This document shows positions 36,384-45,361 of a stretch of 64,000 bases of DNA, in pieces. Source of the stretch: Verrucomicrobiota bacterium (GTDB taxonomy: Bacteria > Verrucomicrobiota > Verrucomicrobiia > Limisphaerales > UBA11320); assembly GCA_016199985.1 (NCBI GenBank), contig JACQFQ010000028.1:26741-90740 (forward strand). The letters are read 5' to 3'. The translations under genes and the position numbers were made by a program. Below the pieces are notes generated by a model. That model was given only the letters and a program-made list of their open reading frames with translations. It was not told the origin of the DNA and did no database searches. Every line of letters starts with the position of its first letter. Position 1 is the first letter of the stretch.

Positions 36384-37718
36384 TCATCCTTGGACAGCGG
36401 CCTTGATTTCCTTCTCCCATCGAGGCCGATACTCCCGTCCCCAAAGCTTCTGGGCCTCGGGGTTGCGGAGGATCGCGCGCTTCTCGGGATCGAATAGCAC
36501 GGTCGTCTGCGTTCGATATGCGATGTTGCCGAGATGACAGAGCAGCGTGCTGGTTTGTCCTTCGGCGATGTCGGAGCGGAGCGCGGCGCGGCCACGAATG
36601 GCGTCGAGAAAGTTCGCGATGTGCCCAGCCTCGCCGCCCTTCCCTCCATGACGCTCGAGCTCTTTGCCCTGGGTGTCGCGGATCGAATAGCCAGGACCGC
36701 CATCGATCGCCAGGATCCCTCCATCGCCGTAAAAATGAACGAAATCCGTGCTCTCACCGCTGCGCGCGTGACAGCTGCTGTTGTCCCACGAGATCATCTT
36801 GTCGCCATAATCGAACGTGGCCACTCCGGTGTCGGGGGTCTCCTGGTCGTCGTCGTAGTGGTATCGACCACCGCCAAACGTGATCTTGCGAGGAAGCGTC
36901 ACGCCCAGTCCCCATCGCGCGATGTCGAGCGCGTGGATTCCGTTGTTCGCCAGCTCGCCTCCGCCCCAATGCCAGCGCCAATGCCAGTTGTAATGAACCA
37001 CGTTGTCCACATAGGCCTTCTCGGGAGCGGGTCCCTGCCACAAGGCGTAGTCCAGCTCGGCGGGCGGGGGCTTCGCAACGCCGTGGCCGATCCCCACACG
37101 CGCGCTGTTGTACCAACACCGGGCGGCGTAGACGCGTCCGATCGCGCCGCTCTGAAGCCGGGCGACGGCTTCGATGTTTCCGGTCCAGCTCCGGCGTTGA
37201 TTGCCCATTTGCACCACGCGACGATGCCGGCGCGCCGCGTCCACGAGCCAGATCGCCTCGCGAGCGTTGTGGCTTCCTGGCTTCTCCACATAAACATGTT
37301 TGCCCGCCTGGCAGGCGAGGATCGCCGCGACGGCGTGCCAGTGATTGGGTGTTGCGATGAACACCGCGTCGACGCTCTTGTCGTCGAGAACGCGCCGCAA
37401 GTCCTGCACGGCCTTTGGCTCCCTTCGCTCCGAGTGCTTCTTCAGCAACGCGGTCGCGTTGCTCCAGCGACGCTGGTCGACGTCGCACACATAGGCGACC
37501 TCGACATCGGGCATCGCCAGCAGCGCATCGAGATGCGCCGCCCCGCGGCCCAGTCCGATGACCGCCACCCGCAGCCGCTCCGAAGGCGCGCCAGCGGCGG
37601 ACGAGCGAATGGCGAACGCGCTGGCGCCCAGCGCGACGGCGCCCAGGGCGAGAGTCTTCTGGAATTCCCGACGCGTAAGCTGGGAGGGAGAGTTGGGGTC
37701 TTGCATGCCTCGCAACAT
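36384..37718 (-). CDS. Tat-exported Gfo/Idh/MocA family oxidoreductase
   Basis: A 444-residue NAD(P)-dependent sugar oxidoreductase with a twin-arginine leader (LTRREFQKTLALGAVALG). The Rossmann fold begins VAVIGLGRGAAHLDALLAM, followed by VAYVCDVDQRRW. The family signature EKPGSHNAREAIWLV contains the catalytic-site Lys. The C-terminal domain has the WHWRWHWGGGELANNGIHALDIARW motif block typical of the large secreted group in Planctomycetes and Verrucomicrobia. Tat export with a bound cofactor fits a periplasmic glycan-modifying role. The ATG at 37706 (MQDPN) is an equally acceptable start. Confidence 0.9.
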   Translation of the reverse strand: MLRGMQDPNSPSQLTRREFQKTLALGAVALGASAFAIRSSAAGAPSERLRVAVIGLGRGAAHLDALLAMPDVEVAYVCDVDQRRWSNATALLKKHSERREPKAVQDLRRVLDDKSVDAVFIATPNHWHAVAAILACQAGKHVYVEKPGSHNAREAIWLVDAARRHRRVVQMGNQRRSWTGNIEAVARLQSGAIGRVYAARCWYNSARVGIGHGVAKPPPAELDYALWQGPAPEKAYVDNVVHYNWHWRWHWGGGELANNGIHALDIARWGLGVTLPRKITFGGGRYHYDDDQETPDTGVATFDYGDKMISWDNSSCHARSGESTDFVHFYGDGGILAIDGGPGYSIRDTQGKELERHGGKGGEAGHIANFLDAIRGRAALRSDIAEGQTSTLLCHLGNIAYRTQTTVLFDPEKRAILRNPEAQKLWGREYRPRWEKEIKAAVQG

Positions 37719-37836
37719 ACAAAGCCCCGACGGTACGGAAAGCCCGAAGAGCAGGTTCGGAGTTTGGAGGTTTTGGCGCCCTCTTCGTTTTTCTTTTGCC
37801 AGAAACTTCGTCGGAGATTCTGTCGAGCGTTCACGT

Positions 37837-38550
37837 TCAGGCTGTCGGCCTGAGGGTCGCGAGGATGCGCTCGGCAGCGGCCTTCGGGTTGGGATCCGCG
37901 CAGATGGGGCGGCCGATCACCAACCATGTCGCGCCGGCCTCGATCGCCTCGGCTGCGCTGAGCGTTCGCTTCTGATCCCCCGCGGCGTCTCCCGGGCCGC
38001 GAATCCCGGGCGTGACCCAGGCGGTGCTCTCGGGAGCAAGCGAGCGAAGGCCGGCGACCTCAAGCGGCGAGCAGACGAATCCGCGCAATCCCGACTGAAC
38101 TCCCAGCGACACGAGGCGGGTGACCTGCGCGCCGACATCGGCGGCGACGCCCACCTGGTTAAGATCCTCGCGAGCCATGCTGGTCAGCACCGTGACACCG
38201 AGGACAACGGGCGCCGGACGGTTGAGCCCTCGGGCGGTTTCCTGGGCGGCCTCCTCGGCGGCCCGCATCATCTCGGCGCCGCCGCTTGCGTGGAGCGTGA
38301 GCATCTGGACATCCAGCCTCGTCGCGGCGGCCACCGCTTTCGCGACCGTGTTGGGAATGTCGTGGAATTTGAGGTCGAGGAAGACCGAGGCGCCCGCCGC
38401 GCGGATGCGTCGGACCAGGTCCGGCCCCGCGCTGACAAAGAGCTCCTTGCCGACCTTGAAGCCCGCGACCGAAGAAGACAACGATTCGACCAGTTGCAGC
38501 GCCTTCTCGGGCGACGGCACGTCCAAAGCGACGTAGATGGGATTCCGCAT
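37837..38550 (-). CDS. pyrF: Orotidine 5'-phosphate decarboxylase
   Basis: A 237-residue enzyme of pyrimidine synthesis that decarboxylates OMP to UMP. The order of elements is typical: YVALDVPSPEKAL, FKVGKELFVSAGPDLV, the catalytic block FLDLKFHDIPNTV (Lys-Asp pair), LTLHASGGAEMM, VLGVTVLTSM, and phosphate-binding VTPGIRGPGDA plus WLVIGRPI near the end. Length is normal for the bacterial monofunctional form. The ATG at 38550 gives the standard start MRNPIYVALDV. It has no pyrimidine genes around it; 118 bp separate it from the oxidoreductase gene downstream. Confidence 0.95.
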   Translation of the reverse strand: MRNPIYVALDVPSPEKALQLVESLSSSVAGFKVGKELFVSAGPDLVRRIRAAGASVFLDLKFHDIPNTVAKAVAAATRLDVQMLTLHASGGAEMMRAAEEAAQETARGLNRPAPVVLGVTVLTSMAREDLNQVGVAADVGAQVTRLVSLGVQSGLRGFVCSPLEVAGLRSLAPESTAWVTPGIRGPGDAAGDQKRTLSAAEAIEAGATWLVIGRPICADPNPKAAAERILATLRPTA

Positions 38551-39418
38551 GGGCGGAACACTGCTCAGAACTTTTCCCCCAGGGAAGCGCTTTTGAACGC
38601 GAGCAACGAGCGATACCCCCGGACACCCAACGGAACACCGCAGCCCCCGGAAGGGGTCGCAGCCCGCCGCGGCCAACCACCGGACCCGGAGAGTAGCCCA
38701 CGAAAAACGCGGAATACGCGAAAGGGGACCGGGGAACGGAACAAGAAACAACCGGGCCCCTGAGGGGCAAAGCCCCGGCAACATAAAAGCCTAGGCCGAA
38801 CCCTAGGAAGCAGGCCCCTCAATCGGTGAGGGCTGAAGGCCCGTTCCATTCCGGCCAGCCCACGGTCAAGAACGTTCCAGAACTCAGAAACCTGGGTCCC
38901 TATCCGTGGCACCCGCCATCCGTGGTCAATCCGCTCCCACTCCCCGGGTTCTCAATCGAACGACCATTGCTTGTCGCCATGTGAGTTCGCTCGTCGAGGG
39001 GGCCGGGCCGGAGAGTAACCGCGGATGACAGATGACACGGATGGGGAACTGACAGAATCGTCTCATGCGAAGCCGTTCGGAATCATAAGCACGAGATCCC
39101 AGGTTCCAGTCAGCGGAAAGAGCCCAACTCCAGCCGTACGACCGATCCCAAAACTCTGCTCATCACTGGGAACTCATCACTCGCCATTGAATGGTCCTCT
39201 CGTGACCGAATGTTCCCATCGGTAACCCCGACCGTCTTCGACTACGCCGTCATCAAATGCGAATGTGCCAATATCAAGAACCTACCCCGGACCTCCCGTC
39301 GGGGGCAGGAGGATTGGCTTCATGTCCCCGACGGCCTACCGCTCCCGAACCACCTCCGCCCAGCGCCAGCGGCTCCTGGCTGAGTTCGATCGCAGTTTCA
39401 GCCGCTTCGGAAACCGTC
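38551..39418. repeat. Gene-free intergenic region with fragments of short dispersed-repeat type
   Basis: No protein-like frame was found. The region holds several small inverted repeats: GCCCC-TGA-GGGGC (38756-38768), CCCTCA-ATCGG-TGAGGG (38816-38832) and two CCTAGG boxes (38790, 38802). ATCCGTGG occurs at 38902 and again at 38918, and an inverted relative with GGATGACAGATGACACGGAT is near 39022. Text around 38700 (ACGCGGAATACGCGAAA) is similarly repetitive. These look like decayed copies of short intergenic repeat families. They lie directly upstream of pyrF and downstream of the fic stop codon. Confidence 0.45.
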
Positions 39419-40525
39419 CTAATTTGATGACAAGCGCAACGCGTAACTCGTGCTTCGCCCGCCCGCATCTTCTCTAACAAGAATCCGGCGATGGACGAGA
39501 TCGCTGATATCCCGCAGGGCGGTGTCCTGCGAACACTTTGTGAGTTTCGCCCACTTGGAGGACGTAAGTTTTCCGTCAAACCCATCCAGCAGGCGATTGA
39601 TAATCGCTCGCTGACGGTCGTTGAACGACTCACCCGCATGGGTTTTCCAGAAGTTCGCTTTCACCAGCACGGCTTCGAGCAGTTTTTCCGAAGCCGTGAT
39701 CGCGTGCTTCAGGCAATTCAGAAACCATTCAATCCAGCGCGTGATGTCGAGCGCGCCTTTCTGGCAGCTTTCCAGAACATCGTAATAATCTTTCCGCTCG
39801 CGCTGAATCTGCGCGGACATACTGTAAAAGCGCTGCGCGCTTTTCTCAGATCGCGCCAACACCATGTCCGCGATCGCTCGCGCAATTCTTCCGTTGCCGT
39901 CCTCAAACGGATGAATGGTCACGAACCAGAAATGCGCGAGCGCGGATTTAATCACCGGGTCGGTCTCCGACGACGCGTTAAACCACTTGAGGAAGCGAGC
40001 CATCTCTTTTTTAAGCCGGTCATGCGATGGCGCTTGATAGTGCACCCGCTCGCGCCCAATGGCTCCCGACACCACCTGCATCGGGCCGCTGGCTTCCGTG
40101 CGCCATCCCCCCACCATGATGCGCCGCATTCCGCTCCTGCCCGTCGGGAATAACGCGGCGTGCCAGGCGAACAGCCTTTCCTGCGTCAAAGGCGCAGTAT
40201 GCTTGCGCGTCGCATTCAGCATGATCTCCACGATACCTTCCACGTTGCGGTCAATCGGTAACGCGCTTGCGATATCCATACCCAGCCGCCTCGCGATGGA
40301 AGAGCGCACCTGTTGCGCATCGAGCTTCTCGCCCTCGATTTCGCTGGTCTTGATGACATCCTGAGTCAGCGTTTGCAGGGTTGCTTCCTCCCTCAACTCG
40401 AAGCCCAGCGCCTCCATGCGGCCTAACAATCGACCTTGCAGATGACGCACTTCGGCCAGCAAATCGACGAGCTCCGCTTGCTTCCAGATCAGTTCAGGCC
40501 AGTCTTTATGTTCGTGAATGTACAT
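39419..40525 (-). CDS. Class II-type Fic family protein
   Basis: About 368 residues. The catalytic Fic motif is complete (HPFEDGNGRIAR, HPFx(D/E)GNGRxxR), so AMP or another nucleotide moiety could be transferred to a target protein. The N-terminal part carries the self-inhibitory [ST]xxxE[GN] motif as TSEIEG (about residue 70), placing it in the class with an internal N-terminal inhibition helix, which explains the absence of a separate antitoxin. The start MYIHEHKDWPELIW is the usual beginning of the DUF4172-Fic subgroup, and GGAG lies 10 nt before this ATG, an unusually clear ribosome binding site for this window. A C-terminal winged-helix-like domain (LTKCSQDTALRDISDLV) completes it. Gene-poor DNA on both sides suggests acquisition by transfer. 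Confidence 0.88.
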   Translation of the reverse strand: MYIHEHKDWPELIWKQAELVDLLAEVRHLQGRLLGRMEALGFELREEATLQTLTQDVIKTSEIEGEKLDAQQVRSSIARRLGMDIASALPIDRNVEGIVEIMLNATRKHTAPLTQERLFAWHAALFPTGRSGMRRIMVGGWRTEASGPMQVVSGAIGRERVHYQAPSHDRLKKEMARFLKWFNASSETDPVIKSALAHFWFVTIHPFEDGNGRIARAIADMVLARSEKSAQRFYSMSAQIQRERKDYYDVLESCQKGALDITRWIEWFLNCLKHAITASEKLLEAVLVKANFWKTHAGESFNDRQRAIINRLLDGFDGKLTSSKWAKLTKCSQDTALRDISDLVHRRILVREDAGGRSTSYALRLSSN

Positions 40526-41010
40526 CGCGATCTCCGCATCATTTAAGGAGATTGAAGCCGATATTCGCCGCGTGAGCAACCGTTATCTACGCACATAGTG
40601 CGGTGATTAGGAAGGCTATTCACCGCATCTGCTCATCAGCGGAGCAGCCTCCCTCACCAAGCCCCTGTATCAACTCGTGAATATCCTCCGCCCTCCACGC
40701 GGTTGTGGAACTCGGGCCCACTGCGCGGATGCGCGTGACATCGCCTGAGCATGGCCGTTGAGCTGACTCGAGCCAAAATCTCCCACCTCTGGATAATGTC
40801 ACGGTCTGTGTCATGTTGTTGGATGTCTTTAAGTGGTTTTGGATGTCGCAAACCTCAATATTCTCAGCGTTTTTGAAAAATTTTTCCCTCTGCGAATAGG
40901 AACCAAGGCAGAGGGATGAATGAGCTTCCTTGCTTAACTGTTCGACCTCATTCCTTGCGGAACCTGTTCTCTAGAGCGCGACCTCGGGCCTCCGCGGTTT
41001 CACCGAGAAT
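40526..41010. other. Intergenic region upstream of fic and the MoxR operon
   Basis: No convincing gene. CCCTCTGC (40886-40893) and GCAGAGGG (40908-40915) form a perfect 8-bp stem with a 14-nt loop, next to the AT-rich run TTTTTGAAAAATTTTT (40870-40885), which stands out in this GC-rich DNA. A TAGATA near 40590 on the reverse strand could be the -10 box of fic. Confidence 0.35.
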
Positions 41011-41039
41011 TTGGTGGCGTTCGCAGGCCTGGTTATTGT
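41011..41039 (+). promoter_or_regulatory. Candidate promoter of the MoxR operon
   Basis: TTGGTG (41011-41016), 17-nt spacer, TATTGT (41034-41039). The predicted leader of about 75 nt contains a GCCCCC...GGGGGC hairpin (41054-41086) shortly before the MoxR start codon. Confidence 0.35.
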
Positions 41040-41120
41040 CGAATGATACGAACGCCCCCGAAACACAAGGGTTCAACCCGGGGGGCGGCATGATCCATTT
41101 TGCATTTTGTTGAGCAACGC

Positions 41121-42152
41121 ATGAACACAGCAGAAGCCGCCGCCCCCGCTCCGCCCGACTCCGACCTGAAATCCGTCGCCCACCTCAGGGAGGCCTGCGG
41201 TCGCATCAAGAGCGAGCTGGGCAAAGTCATTGTCGGCCAGGAGCAGGTGGTGGAGCAGGTGCTCATCGCCATCCTGACCCGCAGCCACGCGCTGCTCGTC
41301 GGGGTTCCCGGACTCGCCAAGACCCTCCTGGTCTCCACGCTTTCGCAAACGCTGCATCTCTCGTTCAAGCGGGTGCAGTTCACCCCGGACCTGATGCCCA
41401 GCGACATCACGGGCACCGAGGTGATCCACCAGAATCCCCAGACCAACGAGCGCGAGTTCCGCTTCCTGCGCGGCCCGATCTTCGCGAACATGATCCTGGC
41501 CGACGAAATCAACCGCACGCCCCCCAAAACCCAGGCGGCGATGCTAGAGGCGATGCAGGAGCGCAAGGTGACCGTGGGCGGCGCCGACCATTCCCTGCCC
41601 GACCCCTTCTTCGTCCTCGCAACCCAGAATCCCATCGAGCAGGAAGGCACCTATCCCCTCCCGGAAGCGCAGCTCGACCGATTCATGTTCATGATCACCG
41701 TCGACTATCCCTCCGCCGAGGAGGAGCTGCAAATCATGCGGATGGCCACCGGCGTTTCCACGGCGAAGCCCGAGGCGGTGCTGTCGGGCGACGAGATCAT
41801 CGCCCTGCAAAAAGTGGTCCGCCGGCTGGAGCCCGCGCCGCATGTCTACAGCTACGCGGAGAAGCTGGTGCGAGTCACCCGCCCGAAGACGCCGGAGGCC
41901 CTGGATTTCTGCAACCGATGGCTGACCTGGGGCGCGGGGCCCCGCGCGGGGTTGAACCTGATTCTGGGAGCGAAGGCGCGCGCGATGCTCAATGGCCAGA
42001 CCCATGTGAGCTGCGACGACGTCGCCGCGGTCGCTCCGCCCATCTTCCGGCACCGGCTCGTCCCCAACTTCGCGGCTCAGAGCGAAGGGGTGACCGCCGA
42101 CGACATCACGCGCCGGATCCTCGAGGCTATTCCGAAGGATCAAAAGCTCTAG
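41121..42152 (+). CDS. MoxR family AAA+ ATPase
   Basis: A 343-residue AAA+ chaperone-like ATPase. Walker A is in the MoxR form GVPGLAKTLL, Walker B is MILADEINRTPPK, and the sensor region reads LATQNPIEQEGTYPLPEAQ followed by the Arg-containing LDRFMF. MoxR proteins help mature or regulate VWA-domain partners. The three following genes encode exactly such partners, so this is the first gene of a MoxR-DUF58-VWA operon. The ATG at 41121 was chosen because the domain begins soon after and the seven residues added by an upstream TTG look non-native. Confidence 0.93.
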   Translation: MNTAEAAAPAPPDSDLKSVAHLREACGRIKSELGKVIVGQEQVVEQVLIAILTRSHALLVGVPGLAKTLLVSTLSQTLHLSFKRVQFTPDLMPSDITGTEVIHQNPQTNEREFRFLRGPIFANMILADEINRTPPKTQAAMLEAMQERKVTVGGADHSLPDPFFVLATQNPIEQEGTYPLPEAQLDRFMFMITVDYPSAEEELQIMRMATGVSTAKPEAVLSGDEIIALQKVVRRLEPAPHVYSYAEKLVRVTRPKTPEALDFCNRWLTWGAGPRAGLNLILGAKARAMLNGQTHVSCDDVAAVAPPIFRHRLVPNFAAQSEGVTADDITRRILEAIPKDQKL

Positions 42153-42198
42153 GCTCGCGACGCGCGACCGGCGCCGCCGACCCCTGAGCCTCGAGACC

Positions 42199-43098
42199 AT
42201 GGCGAATCCCCAAGCCCAGTTTCTGGATCCCGACGCGATCTCGCGCGCTGAGTCGCTGGGGCTCCAGGCGCGCTATATCGTCGAAGGCTACATGGCGGGA
42301 GAGCACAAGTCCCCCTACCGCGGATTCGCCATCGAGTTCGCGCAGCATCGTGAATACGCCCCCGGCGACGACCTGCGCCACCTCGACTGGAAGGTCCTCG
42401 GCCGCACCGATCGCCACTACGTCAAGCAATACGAGCAGGAGACCAATTACGTCGCGCACCTGCTTCTCGATGGCAGCGAATCGATGAACTACGGCTCGGG
42501 GCCGATCACGAAGATGCACTACGCGAAGATGATCGCGGCGTGCCTGGCCTACGTCATCCTCCATCAGGGCGACGCTGTCGCGCTCGGGATCTTCGATTCC
42601 GAGATGCGCGACTACTCCCCGCGCAGCGACAACAAGGCCAGCATCCACGCCATCATGACGCGCCTGGCGGCGTTCGAGGCGCGACAGGGCACCAGCCTCG
42701 GCGGCGTGCTCCACGACATGGCGCGACAGATCCGGCGCAAGGGAATCGTCATTCTCATCAGCGACTGCTTCGACGACGAGCAGAAGATCCTCGAGGGCAT
42801 TCAGCACCTGCGCTTCGGCGGCCATGAGGTCATTCTGCTCCAGGTTCTCGACCCGCATGAGCTCGACTTTCCATTCCAAGGCCTCGTCGAGTTTCACGGG
42901 CTGGAGTCCACCGGCGTTCTCCAGACGCGTCCCGCCGACGTGCGCAAGAGCTACCAACAGGAGCTGGGGGGCTTTCTTCGACGCATCCGCGAAGGATGCG
43001 AGCGCGACCACTGCCACTATCTGCAAGTCAACACCAGCCAGCCTCTCCATGAAGCCCTGAGCGGTTATCTGGCCTTCCGCCTGAGGACGACACGATGA
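42199..43098 (+). CDS. DUF58 domain protein (VWA-like partner of MoxR)
   Basis: A 299-residue cytoplasmic protein. The DUF58 signature is clear: YRGFAIEFAQHREYAPGDDLRHLDW, then KQYEQETN. A VWA-type fold with the metal-site pattern DGSES (LLLDGSESMNYG) and VILISDCFDDEQ follows. DUF58 proteins almost always sit after MoxR, 46 bp away here, and are thought to work with it in membrane or envelope stress functions. No transmembrane segment is visible. The start ATG at 42199 is the only sensible one. Confidence 0.93.
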   Translation: MANPQAQFLDPDAISRAESLGLQARYIVEGYMAGEHKSPYRGFAIEFAQHREYAPGDDLRHLDWKVLGRTDRHYVKQYEQETNYVAHLLLDGSESMNYGSGPITKMHYAKMIAACLAYVILHQGDAVALGIFDSEMRDYSPRSDNKASIHAIMTRLAAFEARQGTSLGGVLHDMARQIRRKGIVILISDCFDDEQKILEGIQHLRFGGHEVILLQVLDPHELDFPFQGLVEFHGLESTGVLQTRPADVRKSYQQELGGFLRRIREGCERDHCHYLQVNTSQPLHEALSGYLAFRLRTTR

Positions 43099-43177
43099 CC
43101 TCCCGGCCCCGAGTCTTCAACGCCCCGCATCGCTCCCCGCGGCGGACCGCGTCGCGACCCTGCGGCGTTCATCCAGC

Positions 43178-45361
43178 ATGTCCTTCCTGAACCCCATCAT
43201 GCTGGCGGGGCTGTCCGCCATCGCGATTCCCATTCTCATTCATCTGCTGAATCGGCGGAAGTTTCAGAAGGTGGTCTGGGCCGCGATGCGCTTTCTCCAG
43301 CTCAGCGTCGAGAAGAACCAGCGTCGCATGGAAATCGAGGACATGATCCTCCTCGTCCTGCGCTGCCTTCTCGTGGCGCTGATCGCCCTGGCGCTCGCGC
43401 GTCCGACCCTCCGCGACGCCGTCGGCGCGTTCCTGAACGGGGGCAAGAGCGTGGGAGTGCTGCTGCTGGACAACAGCCTCAGTATGGGCATGAGCGACGG
43501 CGCCACGACGCGCTTCGAGAAGGCGAAGAAGGCGGCCGAGCAGGCGATCGACAGCCTGCCGAGCGGATCCTCCGTGGCGGTGTGGCTCGTCTCCGACACG
43601 GTGCGGGACGCGATTCCCGAGCCGACCTTCGACTTGAACCTCGCGCGCAAAACGATCCGCGAAGCGCCGCTGACCGACCGCGGCACCGATCTGGGAGGCG
43701 CGATCGATCGGGCGATTGAGCTGCTGAAAACGCGGGTGGGCGCGCGGCGGGAGGTGTACCTGTTCACCGACGGCCAGCTGACGGGATGGCGGAACCTGCT
43801 CGATATCCGGTCGCGCCTCGAGAGATCGAAGGACGAGGTTCGCGCGCACTTCGTGTTCGTCAGCGAGCATGAAACGCGCAACCTCGGGATCCGCGATCTT
43901 CGCCTGGCCAGCGGCTTGGCCCCCGTGGGACAGGCGACGCGCTTCGAGGTGAAGGTGCAGAACCACGGCGCGCAGGCCGTGCGGGACGTTCGGGTGACCC
44001 TGGGAGTGGACGACGAGCCGGTGAGCGATGAATTCACGCTCCCTCAGCTGAGCCCGGGCGAATCCAAGGGCGTCGCCCTGTTCGCCAAGTTCCGCGCCGA
44101 AGGCATCCATGCGGCGCACGCGCAGATCAGCGAGGATCGACTTCCCGCCGACAACCGTCGCACCATCGCCGTGCGCGCGATCCAGCAGCTGAGGATCCTT
44201 CTCGTGGACGGCGATCCCGGCGACAGCTCCCGGGCGAGCGAAACCTTCTTCCTTCGCCACGCCCTCAACCCCGTGTCCGCCGACCAGCTGCCCGGCTACT
44301 TCATCAAGCTGCAAACCATCACCGCCAACGACCTGGCCGGCGCGTCGCTGGACGACTACGACGTCCTGATCCTCGCCAATGTCGCGCGATTCCCCGAGCG
44401 CATCGTCCCCAATCTCGCCAGTTACGTCCGTCGCGGCGGAGGCATCGTGGTCTTTCCCGGCGACCGCATCGACGACGCGTTCTACAACGAGCAGCTGTCC
44501 AAGAGAACCTCGTTGTTGCCCGCGGAGTTCGGACCGATCCGGGGCAAGGCCGATCAGAGCGAGCAATTCTTCCCTCTTCAAACGAGGGATTTCTCCCACC
44601 CCATCACCTCTCTTTGGAACGATCCCGCCGCGGGGACCTTCGCCTCCGTCCGGGTTTTTCAATATCGCCTCCTGGTTCCGGCGAGCGCGACCAACGCGCC
44701 CGCCGCCGAATCGCCGGACGCTGGCGTGACGCAGACCGTGCTGAGCCTGGCGGACGGAGCGCCCATCCTCCTAGAACGATCCTTCGGCCTCGGCCGTGTG
44801 GTGCAGTGCGCGACCACCGCAGACACCCAGTGGAACGATCTCCCGGTGCGCCCTGCGTTCGTTCCCCTGCTGCATCGCATCCTGGGCTCGGTGGTGTCCC
44901 GACAGGACGAGAGCCTGAATCTCCGCGTCGGCGCGCGCTTCGCCCGCCGGGTCAACCCCGAGCTGCTCGGCAAGGACGCCTCGTTCACCAGCCCCCGTCG
45001 CCGCGAAACGACGCGCGACCTTCGCCGGGTTGAAATGGTGAACAACGCGCCCACCCTGCAGTATGACCACACCGACGCCACCGGCCTGTATCACGCGCAG
45101 ATCAGCGAGCCGGCCTTCTCGATCGCCTTCGCGACGCAGGCCGACCCCGACGAGTCCCAGGTCGAGGAGCTTTCCGCCGAGCAATACCAGTCTCTCAAAA
45201 CCGTCGCGGAGGTGTATCAATGGGGGCCGGGATTCTCGTTGCGGCAGATCGTCGAAAGACAGCGGTCCGGGGTTGAGTTCTGGCCCGCGGTGATCACCGC
45301 CGCGCTGCTGCTCGCGTTGTGCGAGAGCCTGCTCGGACAATGGTTCAGCCGATCGCGATGA
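43178..45361 (+). CDS. BatA-type membrane protein with VWA and glutamine-amidotransferase-like domains
   Basis: A 727-residue protein. It starts with the BatA N-terminal hairpin: PIMLAGLSAIAIPILIHLLNRRKF, then a second membrane segment DMILLVLRCLLVALIALALA. A VWA domain follows with an intact DxSxS (LLLDNSLSMGM) and DRGTDLGGAID/LFTDGQLTG. Then comes a CARDB-like beta segment (RFEVKVQNHGAQAVRDVRVTL) and a class-I-amidotransferase-like domain (LRILLVDGDPGD ... DVLILANVARFPE) without an evident catalytic Cys. A final TM segment (PAVITAALLLALCESLLG) anchors the C-terminus. It is the third gene of the MoxR operon and overlaps the next gene by 4 bp. Confidence 0.88.
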   Translation: MSFLNPIMLAGLSAIAIPILIHLLNRRKFQKVVWAAMRFLQLSVEKNQRRMEIEDMILLVLRCLLVALIALALARPTLRDAVGAFLNGGKSVGVLLLDNSLSMGMSDGATTRFEKAKKAAEQAIDSLPSGSSVAVWLVSDTVRDAIPEPTFDLNLARKTIREAPLTDRGTDLGGAIDRAIELLKTRVGARREVYLFTDGQLTGWRNLLDIRSRLERSKDEVRAHFVFVSEHETRNLGIRDLRLASGLAPVGQATRFEVKVQNHGAQAVRDVRVTLGVDDEPVSDEFTLPQLSPGESKGVALFAKFRAEGIHAAHAQISEDRLPADNRRTIAVRAIQQLRILLVDGDPGDSSRASETFFLRHALNPVSADQLPGYFIKLQTITANDLAGASLDDYDVLILANVARFPERIVPNLASYVRRGGGIVVFPGDRIDDAFYNEQLSKRTSLLPAEFGPIRGKADQSEQFFPLQTRDFSHPITSLWNDPAAGTFASVRVFQYRLLVPASATNAPAAESPDAGVTQTVLSLADGAPILLERSFGLGRVVQCATTADTQWNDLPVRPAFVPLLHRILGSVVSRQDESLNLRVGARFARRVNPELLGKDASFTSPRRRETTRDLRRVEMVNNAPTLQYDHTDATGLYHAQISEPAFSIAFATQADPDESQVEELSAEQYQSLKTVAEVYQWGPGFSLRQIVERQRSGVEFWPAVITAALLLALCESLLGQWFSRSR

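Noticed and set aside
40916..41113. A 65-codon frame upstream of the MoxR operon
   Set aside because: No motif, and it spans the candidate MoxR promoter; composition is that of noncoding DNA.
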